NCBI GenBank assembly: GCA_943328365.2
Contig: CALPZT020000074.1
Coordinates: forward strand, 1 to 7,188
From: Bifidobacterium breve
Lineage (GTDB): Bacteria > Actinomycetota > Actinomycetes > S36-B12
Length of the DNA: 7,188 bases
Reading direction: 5' to 3'
This document shows, piece by piece, positions 1 to 6,850 of the stretch (within the stretch, counting starts at the first letter, position 1; the number at the start of each line of letters is the position of its first letter). Both the position numbers and the translations under genes were made by a program. The notes beneath the pieces were generated by a model. The model made no database searches. It was not told where the DNA came from and saw only the letters and a program-made list of their open reading frames with translations.

Positions 1-2
1 CC

Positions 3-1103
3 ATGATCGAAGACGTCATCGGACGAGCCCGGGTCGGTTCGACCCCCGAACTCGAGGAGTACTACGCGCGACTTGCGAAACTCGGCTCCGGCGCACTGTG
101 GACCGTTGCGAACGAGATCGAGCCCTGGTACCCCCAGCCCCGCTCCATCCCCATGCACTGGCGCTACGACGACCTTCGCCCGCTCGTGCTCGAGTCTGCG
201 AGGCTCGTCACCGGCGACGATGCCGGACGAAGGGTCGTCTTCCTCGTCAACGACGAGCGGCGCGACGTGTCGGCCGCGGTCGGCCTGCTCTACACCGGCC
301 TGCAGATCATGAACCCCGGCGAATCCATGACCGCCCACCGGCATGCCGCGGCAGCGCTGCGGTTCGTCATCGAGGGCGAGGGTGCCTGGACCATCGTGAA
401 CGGCGATCGCCTCAAGGTCGGCCCCAATGACTTCGCGATCACCCCCAAGGGCACCTGGCATGAGCACGGCAATGAGTCCGACACCACCCAGGTGATCTGG
501 CAGGACGGCCTGGACATCCCGCTCGTCAATGCGCTCGATGCCAACTTCTACGAGGTCCACCCAGACCTCCACCAGATTCCCGGCAAGGTCGTGAACACCT
601 CGCTGCTCGAGCACGGAAGCGGCATCCTCAAGCCCGATGGCCGGTCCTGGTCCAAGCGCTACTCCCCCCTGCTCGCCTACCCGTGGGAGCGCACCTACGA
701 GGCTCTCCTCGACCTCGCCAAGGTGAGCGACGGAACCCCCTACGACGGCGTCATCATGGAATACGTGAATCCGCACACGGGCGGCTCGGTCATGCCGACC
801 ATGGGAGCCCACATGCAGCTGCTCCGGCCCTCGCAGGCCACCCTTGCCCATCGCCACACCGGCTCGGTGATCTACCACGTCGCCAAGGGCAGCGGTCATT
901 CAATCGTCGGCGGGCGCCGCTTCGACTGGAAGGAGCACGACATCTTCTGCGTGCCCTCGTGGGCATGGCATGAGCACATCAATGACGACGCGAACGCCGA
1001 CGCGTGCCTGTTCTCCTTCAATGACTTCCCGATGATCAATGCCCTTGATCTTCACGCAGAGGAAGCGATGGACGCGAACGGCGGCCATCAGGATCTCGGC
1101 TAG
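3..1103 (+). CDS. Gentisate 1,2-dioxygenase-family cupin ring-cleavage dioxygenase
   Basis: Probable Fe(II) ring-cleaving dioxygenase of the cytosolic gentisate 1,2-dioxygenase / salicylate 1,2-dioxygenase family. The usual reaction is gentisate + O2 to maleylpyruvate. The 366-residue product has two cupin domains, at about residues 90-175 and 265-345. The first has the metal triad His112 and His114 (AHRH) with His153 (WHEH), and the 41-residue spacing matches characterised family members. The second repeats it with His283, His285 and His323. Gln101, Arg120, His155 and Arg76 sit where substrate-contacting residues are known in the family. The phrase GLDIPLVNALD after the first cupin is also family-typical. 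Length agrees with a full protein (about 340-380), so ATG at base 3 is plausible. Only two bases precede it, so no ribosome site can be seen and an upstream start is possible. The next gene begins 13 bases after the stop. Salicylate or 1-hydroxy-2-naphthoate are alternative substrates. The family call is secure; the substrate is not. Confidence 0.88.
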   Translation: MIEDVIGRARVGSTPELEEYYARLAKLGSGALWTVANEIEPWYPQPRSIPMHWRYDDLRPLVLESARLVTGDDAGRRVVFLVNDERRDVSAAVGLLYTGLQIMNPGESMTAHRHAAAALRFVIEGEGAWTIVNGDRLKVGPNDFAITPKGTWHEHGNESDTTQVIWQDGLDIPLVNALDANFYEVHPDLHQIPGKVVNTSLLEHGSGILKPDGRSWSKRYSPLLAYPWERTYEALLDLAKVSDGTPYDGVIMEYVNPHTGGSVMPTMGAHMQLLRPSQATLAHRHTGSVIYHVAKGSGHSIVGGRRFDWKEHDIFCVPSWAWHEHINDDANADACLFSFNDFPMINALDLHAEEAMDANGGHQDLG

Positions 1104-1116
1104 AAGCCTGCACCGA

Positions 1117-2187
1117 ATGACCCTTCACACGCTCGCCCTCGCCGCCATTCCCGGCGACGGCATCGGCAACGAGGTACTCCCTGCAGCCACCCGTGTGCTC
1201 GATCGCGCGACAGCATTGGCCGGCATCCGAATCGACTGGACGTGGCTCGACTGGGGATGCGACCACTTCGTCCGAACCGGGTCGATGATGCCATCCGACG
1301 GCATCGCGCGCCTGAGCCAGCATGACGCCGTCTTCCTCGGCGCAGTCGGCCGGCTTGATGTCCCCGACCACGAATCACTCTGGGGCCTGCTCATCCCGAT
1401 CCGCCGCGCCTTCGACCAGTACGTGAACCTCCGCCCCGTCCGGCAGTTCGACGGCGTCGAGCCACGCGTTCGACTGCCCGAGGGAGCCCGGGTCGACATG
1501 GTCATCGTGCGCGAGAACACCGAGGGCGAGTACTCCGAGATCGGCGGACGCTACGGACGTGGCACGCCTCGCGAGTTCGCCCTCCAGGAGAACATCTTCA
1601 CCCGGATCGGCATCGAGCGCATCGCGCGATACGCGTTCGATCGAGCCGCTGAACGCCGAGGGCATGTCACGTCAGCCACCAAGTCCAACGGGATCATCCA
1701 CACGATGCCCTTCTGGGATGAGGTCGTGGCCGAGATCTCGTCCGACTACCCCGATGTCTCGCTGCGCAAGGTACTCATCGATGCGCTCGCCGCCGAGATG
1801 GTGCACCGCCCCCACGAGTTCGATGTCGTCGTCGCGTCCAATCTCTTCGGCGACATCCTTTCCGACCTGGCCGCCGCGACCGTCGGCAGCCTTGGCGTGG
1901 CGGCCTCGGCGAATCTCAACCCCGAACGGCTGTTTCCATCGATGTTCGAGCCGGTGCACGGCTCAGCCCCGGACATCGCAGGGCGGGGCATCGCCAACCC
2001 GGTTGCCGCCATCTGGTCCGGCGCGATGATGCTCGATCACCTCGGCCATCCCGAGATTGCCGCCCGAATCATGCAATCCGTCGAGTCTTCGCTCCTTGAC
2101 CCCGCAACTCGAACGGCAGACCTTCAAGGTACGGCCGATACCGCCGGTGTCACGGATGCCATTCTTGAAGGTCTCGAGCAGCGGTGA
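1117..2187 (+). CDS. Tartrate / D-malate dehydrogenase-type beta-decarboxylating dehydrogenase
   Basis: NAD-dependent, metal-dependent oxidative decarboxylase of the isocitrate/isopropylmalate dehydrogenase superfamily, closest to tartrate dehydrogenase / D-malate dehydrogenase (D-malate to pyruvate + CO2). The 356 residues match the usual length of about 350-365. Visible marks are IPGDGIGNEV at 11-20, the diagnostic VRENTEGEYS at 131-140 with catalytic Tyr139, ATKSNG with Lys189, Asp222, and SNLFGDILSD at 241-250 with metal ligands Asp246 and Asp250. The family-typical NLNPERLFPS (267-276) and the cofactor loop around HGSAPD (281-286) follow. RENTEGEYS argues against a plain 3-isopropylmalate dehydrogenase. 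No leu genes are adjacent. The start at 1117 places the glycine-rich motif close to the N-terminus as in relatives. A weak AGAAG lies 10 bases upstream and overlaps the previous stop codon, suggesting translational coupling. Earlier in-frame starts would overlap the upstream gene. Next to a gentisate-type dioxygenase, D-malate is the best substrate guess. Confidence 0.88.
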   Translation: MTLHTLALAAIPGDGIGNEVLPAATRVLDRATALAGIRIDWTWLDWGCDHFVRTGSMMPSDGIARLSQHDAVFLGAVGRLDVPDHESLWGLLIPIRRAFDQYVNLRPVRQFDGVEPRVRLPEGARVDMVIVRENTEGEYSEIGGRYGRGTPREFALQENIFTRIGIERIARYAFDRAAERRGHVTSATKSNGIIHTMPFWDEVVAEISSDYPDVSLRKVLIDALAAEMVHRPHEFDVVVASNLFGDILSDLAAATVGSLGVAASANLNPERLFPSMFEPVHGSAPDIAGRGIANPVAAIWSGAMMLDHLGHPEIAARIMQSVESSLLDPATRTADLQGTADTAGVTDAILEGLEQR

Positions 2188-2325
2188 CCGAATCCACACG
2201 ATTGTCGCCTTGCCGAGTGCCCGTAACAGGCATGATGCTTACGGTCAGGCACAAGCCTCACGCACTGCCGCCCGCAATACCCGGCCTCACGACCACAGAC
2301 ATCCCTATTGAGAGAAGCAGGCATC
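2188..2325 (+). promoter_or_regulatory. Intergenic leader before iorA
   Basis: This 138-base gap is the longest non-coding stretch in the window and lies between two same-direction genes that could otherwise be one operon. It holds the imperfect hairpin at 2217-2252 and an AGAGAAG ribosome-binding stretch at 2311-2317, eight bases before the iorA ATG. A TTGCCG at 2210-2215 resembles a -35 box, but no good -10 box lies at 16-18 bases; CATGAT at 2231 is only 15 bases away. Its size and structure suggest a separate promoter or control point for iorAB, but I cannot name the promoter with confidence. Confidence 0.4.
2217..2252 (+). repeat. Imperfect inverted repeat / hairpin upstream of iorA
   Basis: GTGC (2217-2220) pairs with GCAC (2249-2252), CCGTAA (2221-2226) pairs perfectly with TTACGG (2239-2244), and GCA (2230-2232) pairs with TGC (2236-2238) around a TGA loop. 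The result is 13 base pairs with a CAG bulge on the left arm and a TCAG bulge on the right. No T-run follows, so it is not a classical intrinsic terminator. It could be an operator, an RNA processing or stability element, or chance. The complementarity is directly visible; the role is unknown. Confidence 0.5.
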
Positions 2326-4494
2326 ATGGCTGAGCGTTCATTCGCCACAGAGGTCCAAGAGCTCCGACTCGGAGCTGGCGAGGAGTTTCGGGGCGAGGGC
2401 ATCCTCGCGGTCACGAAGGGCCTGCTGCAATCCGGGGTCGCGTACGTCGGCGGATACCAGGGCGCCCCGATCTCACACCTCATGGATGTTCTCGGCGATG
2501 CGCAGGACATCCTCGACGAGCTCGGCGTCTACTTCGAGAACAGCGCCTCGGAGGCAACGGCAGCCGCATCGCTCGCGGCATCTGTCCACTACCCGCTCCG
2601 CGGAGCCATCACCTTCAAGTCGACCGTCGGCTTCAATGTTGCCTCCGATGCCCTCGCCAACCTCTCCTCAGGTGGCGTCCTCGGCGGCGCGCTCGTCATC
2701 ATCGGCGAGGACTACGGCGAGGGCGCGAGCATCATGCAGGAGCGTACCCACGCCTTCGCGATGAAATCCCAGATGTGGCTCCTCGATCCTCGACCGAACC
2801 TCACGGCGATCGTCGACATGGTCGAAAAGGGCTTCGAGCTCTCCGAGGCGAGCAACACCCCAGTCATCCTCGAACTGCGCCTTCGCTCCTGCCACCTGCA
2901 CGGTGCCTTCATCGCCAAGGACAACCGTAAGCCGTCCTTCAGCATTGGCGATGCCCTCGCGAACCCCAAGCGCGATCTCAGCCGGGTCGTGCTCCCCCCT
3001 GCCAGTTTCCTGCACGAGCAGGAGAAGGTGAACAAGCGCTGGCCCGCCGCGGTTCAGTTCATCAAGGACAACCACCTCAACGAGTTCGTCGCCGACGGCG
3101 CACAGGACTTCGGCATCATCCTTCAGGGCGGCCTGTTCAACAATGTGAATCGAGCCCTCGAGCTTCTTGGCCTCTCCGACCCATTCGGCAACAGCTCGAT
3201 TCCGCTATACGTCATGAACGTCACCTACCCGGTCATCGATGACGAGGTCATCGGCTTCTGCGAGGGCAAGCGAGCGGTTCTCCTCGTCGAGGAGGGACAG
3301 CCCGACTTCATCGAGCAGAACATTCAGGCGATCCTGCGGCGCGCCGATGCCACGGCCAAGCTGCACGGCAAGGACCTGCTGCCGGTTGCCGGCGAGTACA
3401 CGCCCGCCGCGGTCACCAAGGGTGTCCTCGCCTTCATCCAGAAGTACGCCCCAGAACTGCTCGATCAGGAGAGCCTTCCGACATCGACCCTTCCGGTCAC
3501 CGATCCGCGCAGCCCCTATGCCGAGCGCATCGAGCCCGATCTCGTCCAGGGACGTCCGCCCGGCTTCTGCACTGGCTGCCCCGAGCGGCCGATCTTCGCC
3601 GCACTCACCCTCGCACAGCGCGAGGTCGGCGAGCACCACGTGAGTGCCGATATCGGATGCCACCTGTTCTCGATCAATGCGCCGTTCAATATCGGTGGCA
3701 CGACGATGGGCTACGGGCTGGGCTCCGCCGGCGCGGCCGCCCTCAACGGCAAGGACTCGAGCAGCCGTCCGATCGCCATCATGGGTGACGGCGGCTTCTG
3801 GCACAACGGCCTCACGAGCGGCGTCGGCAATGCCGTGTTCAACGAGAACGACCAATTGCTCGTCATCGTCGACAATGCCTACAGTGCCGCGACCGGAGGG
3901 CAGGACGTGCTTTCGTCCAAGGCAGCCAATCCGCTGCGCTCGACGCAGCACTCCATCGAAAAGGCGGTTCGTGGCATCGGGGTCAAGTGGTCCCGGACCG
4001 TGACGAACACCTTCAAGGTCGACGAGATGCGCGACCTGTTCAAGGAAGCCCTCACCTCGACTGACAAGGGCCCCAAGGTGATCATCGCCCAGAGCGAGTG
4101 CACCTTGAATCGGACCCGGCGCGAGAAGCCGCTCATCGCCCGACGCGTGAAGGAAGGCAAGCGCGTCGTCCGCGAACGCTTCGGCGTCGACCCGGAGACC
4201 TGCACCGGCGATCACTCGTGCATCCGCATTTCCGGCTGCCCCTCGCTCACGATCGGCCCGAACCCTGATCCGATGCGCGAGGACCCGATCGCCACGGTGC
4301 TCGACAGCTGCGTCGGATGCGGGCTCTGCGGCGAGAACGCCCACGCCGCGGCCCTCTGCCCGTCGTTCTACCGGACCGAGATCATCACGAACCCCAGCCG
4401 CTGGGATCGGACGAAGACCTCACTTCGCCACCACTACATCGGATTCCTGCAGCGCGGCGTCGAGCGCCGGCTCGCCGGCATCGACCCCGCCTAA
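2326..4494 (+). CDS. iorA: Indolepyruvate ferredoxin oxidoreductase, alpha subunit
   Basis: Catalytic, TPP-binding subunit of an indolepyruvate-type 2-oxoacid:ferredoxin oxidoreductase: aryl-pyruvate + CoA to aryl-acetyl-CoA + CO2, with electrons to ferredoxin. In 722 residues the order is: a pyrimidine-binding domain at about 15-200 with GYQGAP (43-48) and likely TPP-activating Glu76; a middle domain (about 260-345); the CTGCP motif (Cys415, Cys418) typical of IorA; and a TPP pyrophosphate domain (about 440-590) with GDGG at 487-490 and VDN at 515-517. A C-terminal ferredoxin domain carries Cys626, Cys632, Cys638, then Cys662, Cys665, Cys668 and Cys678. The first cluster motif has Asp629 where the second cysteine is normally found. 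At 722 residues it is longer than archaeal IorA (about 600-650). ATG 2326 is chosen because AGAGAAG lies eight bases upstream; a TTG at 2308 is a weaker alternative. iorB follows after 30 bases. Preferred substrate could be indole-, phenyl- or hydroxyphenylpyruvate. Confidence 0.92.
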   Translation: MAERSFATEVQELRLGAGEEFRGEGILAVTKGLLQSGVAYVGGYQGAPISHLMDVLGDAQDILDELGVYFENSASEATAAASLAASVHYPLRGAITFKSTVGFNVASDALANLSSGGVLGGALVIIGEDYGEGASIMQERTHAFAMKSQMWLLDPRPNLTAIVDMVEKGFELSEASNTPVILELRLRSCHLHGAFIAKDNRKPSFSIGDALANPKRDLSRVVLPPASFLHEQEKVNKRWPAAVQFIKDNHLNEFVADGAQDFGIILQGGLFNNVNRALELLGLSDPFGNSSIPLYVMNVTYPVIDDEVIGFCEGKRAVLLVEEGQPDFIEQNIQAILRRADATAKLHGKDLLPVAGEYTPAAVTKGVLAFIQKYAPELLDQESLPTSTLPVTDPRSPYAERIEPDLVQGRPPGFCTGCPERPIFAALTLAQREVGEHHVSADIGCHLFSINAPFNIGGTTMGYGLGSAGAAALNGKDSSSRPIAIMGDGGFWHNGLTSGVGNAVFNENDQLLVIVDNAYSAATGGQDVLSSKAANPLRSTQHSIEKAVRGIGVKWSRTVTNTFKVDEMRDLFKEALTSTDKGPKVIIAQSECTLNRTRREKPLIARRVKEGKRVVRERFGVDPETCTGDHSCIRISGCPSLTIGPNPDPMREDPIATVLDSCVGCGLCGENAHAAALCPSFYRTEIITNPSRWDRTKTSLRHHYIGFLQRGVERRLAGIDPA

Positions 4495-4524
4495 GCCGCC
4501 CACCTCACCCAAGGACAGTCCCAG

Positions 4525-6132
4525 ATGACCGCCACGATCACCAATCCCCCGCGTTCCGCGGCCCGAGTACGGCCGATCACCATGGCGATCCTTGCTATGG
4601 GCGGTGAAGGCGGCGGCGTCCTGTCCGACTGGATCGTCGATCTTGCCGAGGCGAACGGCTACTTCGCGCAGAGCACCTCGGTGCCCGGCGTAGCCCAGCG
4701 CACCGGCGCAACCGTCTACTACGTCGAGCTCTTCCCCAAGCAGCCGGGTGCCGTGCACCAGCCCGAGCCGGTGCTCAGCACGATGCCGACCCCGGGCGAG
4801 GTCGATATCGTCGTTGCCTCCGAGCTGATGGAAGCCGGACGTTCAATTCAGCGGGGCTTCACCACCCCTGACCGCACGACGCTCATCGCATCGACAAGCC
4901 GCACCTACGCAATGCCGGAGCGTACGGCAATGGGCGATGGCCGCGTCGACTCGAGCAAGCTGATCTCTGCTGCCATCGCCGCATCGCAGCAGTTCATCCG
5001 CGGCGACTTCGCCCGTATCGCCCAGGAAACCGGCAGCGTCATCAGTGCCGTGCTGTTTGGAGCCGTCGCGGGAGCGGGCGTCCTTCCTTTCACCCGTGTT
5101 CAGTTCGAGGACGCCATCCGTGCCGGCGGCAAGGGCGTCGAGCCGAGCCTGCTCGCATTCGCTGAGGGGTTTGCGGTCGCTGCGAAGCCGGCCGGCATGT
5201 CGATCGACATCTCGATCGGCTCTCGCCCCGACGATCTTCCCAGCGAGGGTCCCGACCCGGCCGAGGTCCAGCTCGCGATCGACAGCCCAGCATCGCTTGT
5301 CGGCTCGCGCCTGCAGGCTCAGGCCGCCCGGATCGCAGCCGAGTTCCCTGCCGAGGCCCGATACATGCTCGTGAACGGCATCAAGCGCACTGCCGAGTAC
5401 CAGGACGTCGCCTACGCCGACGAGTACCTCGACCGGATCGCCTCAGTCACGTCATTCGAGACCGGCGGCGACGGGAGCGGCATTCTGACGACCGAGGCGG
5501 CTCGGTTCACCGCGCTGTGGATGACCTACGAGGACACCATCAGGGTTGCCTTCCACAAGACTCGCAGGCGTCGCTTCGACCGGGTCGGCAAGGAGGCGCG
5601 CGTCACCGACGCCCAGGTGATGCAGGTGCGCGAGTTCCTGCACCCGCAGGTCGAGGAGATCAGCGACACGCTGCCCACGGCCCTCGGCCGGTGGCTCCTG
5701 CGCTCCGCCGCGATGAACGCCATCATCCACAAGGTCACCCATAAGGGGATCAAGATTCAAACCACGTCGGTTTGGGGATTCACCGTCCTGTACTTCCTTG
5801 CCCGGCTTCGGCCAATTCGGCGCCGCTCACTGCGCTTCGGTCAGGAGCAGCAGCGAATCGACGAATGGCTCGACCTCGCTCGAATGCACGCCGTCAGCGA
5901 CTACGCCCTCGCCACCGAGATCATCCTGTGCCAGCAGGTGGTGAAGGGGTACGGCTCAACGCACGCGAACGGCCTACGCAATTTCACTGCACTCATGGGC
6001 GCCGTGCCGGTGCTCGCCGGTGATCCTCGGGCAGCCGAGCGCCTTCGAAACCTTCGACGCGCGGCGCTTGCCGATGAGACGGGCCAACAACTGCAGGCAG
6101 CTCTCAGCGCATCGAGCATGCGCTCGAGCTGA
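4525..6132 (+). CDS. iorB: Indolepyruvate oxidoreductase beta subunit with C-terminal DUF6537-type domain
   Basis: Partner of the upstream IorA. Residues about 18-220 form the pyruvate-ferredoxin-oxidoreductase gamma-type catalytic domain. It has a glycine-rich nucleotide-like loop MGGEGGGVLSDW (25-36), the IorB-typical SVPGVAQRTGATVYYVEL segment (52-69), VDIVVASELMEAGR (93-106), and an AVLFGAVAGAGVLPF stretch (175-189). Classical IorB ends near here at about 200 residues. This protein continues to 535. The extra part (about 255-510) looks like the DUF6537 extension found in aerobic bacterial and fused IorA-IorB proteins, including a basic run TRRRRFDR (346-353) and VVKGYGSTHANG (472-483). 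The role of this extension is not known to me. The start at 4525 is supported by AAGGA at 4511-4515, nine bases upstream. It lies 30 bases after iorA, consistent with co-translation of a stoichiometric complex. No separate ferredoxin gene is visible nearby, so the final electron acceptor is unknown. Confidence 0.88.
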   Translation: MTATITNPPRSAARVRPITMAILAMGGEGGGVLSDWIVDLAEANGYFAQSTSVPGVAQRTGATVYYVELFPKQPGAVHQPEPVLSTMPTPGEVDIVVASELMEAGRSIQRGFTTPDRTTLIASTSRTYAMPERTAMGDGRVDSSKLISAAIAASQQFIRGDFARIAQETGSVISAVLFGAVAGAGVLPFTRVQFEDAIRAGGKGVEPSLLAFAEGFAVAAKPAGMSIDISIGSRPDDLPSEGPDPAEVQLAIDSPASLVGSRLQAQAARIAAEFPAEARYMLVNGIKRTAEYQDVAYADEYLDRIASVTSFETGGDGSGILTTEAARFTALWMTYEDTIRVAFHKTRRRRFDRVGKEARVTDAQVMQVREFLHPQVEEISDTLPTALGRWLLRSAAMNAIIHKVTHKGIKIQTTSVWGFTVLYFLARLRPIRRRSLRFGQEQQRIDEWLDLARMHAVSDYALATEIILCQQVVKGYGSTHANGLRNFTALMGAVPVLAGDPRAAERLRNLRRAALADETGQQLQAALSASSMRSS

Positions 6133-6157
6133 CGCCCCGTTCGTGCAACACTCAGCC

Positions 6158-6823
6158 ATGACCGACAAGGCCGACACGTTCACCGGTTTCCCGGCCGAGA
6201 CCTTCGAGTTCTACGAGCAACTGAGCGCCAACAACACGCGGGCTTGGTGGGCCGAGCACAAGCTCGAATACGAGCGGGTCGTCCGCACTCCACTTATGGC
6301 CCTGCTCGCAGCACTCGACACCGAATTCGGTTCCGCTCATGTCTTTCGACCGCATCGGGATGCCCGATTCAGCAAGGACAAGACACCGCTCAAGGACCAT
6401 CAGGGCGCGGTCGTCCAGGTCGAGGACGCCATTGCCTACTACGTGCAGATTTCAGCGAGCGGGCTCATGGTCGGGGCGGGCTGGTACTCCCCCCAAGGCC
6501 AACAGCTGCGGCGCTTTCGCGAGTCGGTAGACACCGCCGTCGGTGGCGAGCTTGAACGCACGCTCGCAGCCCTGCCCAAGCGGTTCGAGGTGGACGGACG
6601 CCCCCTTGTCACCAGACCCCGTGGATATGACGCGGACAACCCCCGCATCGAGCTCCTGCGATACCGCATGCTCGTCGCCTCGAGCACCTACCCTGCGGCA
6701 CCGTGGATGGGCACCCGCAAGGCGCTCGACACCGTGCGCGCCGACTGGAGGGCGATGCAGCCGCTCGTCGAGTGGCTCGCCGATCATGTCGGTCCGGCAG
6801 AGGATCCGGCGAGAGAGTCATGA
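6158..6823 (+). CDS. DUF2461 / TIGR02453 family protein of unknown function
   Basis: A 221-residue, apparently soluble protein with no signal peptide or membrane segment. It matches the DUF2461 (TIGR02453) family in length and motifs: TGFPAETFEFYEQL at 9-22, NNTRAWW at 26-32, the conserved core RPHRDARFSKDKTPLKDH (64-81), and GWYSPQGQQLRRFR (108-121) with a later LRYRML (167-172). The family is widespread in bacteria, and I know no established biochemical function for it. It lies 25 bases after iorB on the same strand, so it may be read through from iorAB, but family members occur in many contexts and a functional link is doubtful. No clear Shine-Dalgarno sequence precedes ATG 6158. This start is chosen because the conserved region begins within ten residues; longer in-frame starts from 6020 would run inside iorB and add unconserved sequence. 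The next gene converges after 27 bases. Confidence 0.82.
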   Translation: MTDKADTFTGFPAETFEFYEQLSANNTRAWWAEHKLEYERVVRTPLMALLAALDTEFGSAHVFRPHRDARFSKDKTPLKDHQGAVVQVEDAIAYYVQISASGLMVGAGWYSPQGQQLRRFRESVDTAVGGELERTLAALPKRFEVDGRPLVTRPRGYDADNPRIELLRYRMLVASSTYPAAPWMGTRKALDTVRADWRAMQPLVEWLADHVGPAEDPARES

Positions 6824-6850
6824 CTCGTGGGCAATTACTGGCCCCGCAAC

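Noticed and set aside
1039..1116. A 26-codon N-terminal extension of the dehydrogenase gene, overlapping the dioxygenase gene.
   Set aside because: The extension sits inside the upstream coding region and has no similarity to the family. ATG 1117 puts the IPGDGIG motif at its normal distance from the N-terminus.
2210..2236. TTGCCG and CATGAT as a sigma-70-type promoter for iorA.
   Set aside because: The spacing is 15 bases, shorter than the usual 16-18, and both boxes are imperfect. Mentioned only as a weak candidate.
2255..2291. Direct repeat GCCTCACG at 2255-2262 and 2284-2291 as a regulator site.
   Set aside because: One eight-base repeat in a 138-base G+C-rich gap is not improbable by chance, and it matches no operator I know.
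2308..2325. TTG start for iorA, six codons upstream.
   Set aside because: The AGAGAAG ribosome-site stretch lies just inside this extension and is correctly spaced for ATG 2326, not for TTG 2308.
3205..4344. A 379-codon open frame on the minus strand, opposite iorA.
   Set aside because: It is fully covered by iorA, which has clear TPP and iron-sulfur motifs. The translation is low-complexity (rich in Ala, Gly, Asp, Arg) with no family resemblance. Long antisense frames are expected in high-G+C genes.
6020..6157. Longer form of the DUF2461 protein starting inside iorB.
   Set aside because: The added 46 residues look like an out-of-frame reading of iorB and precede the conserved start of the domain.
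6829..6844. GGGC/GCCC stem between the two convergent genes as a bidirectional terminator.
   Set aside because: Only four base pairs with an eight-base loop and no T-run on either strand. Too weak to call.
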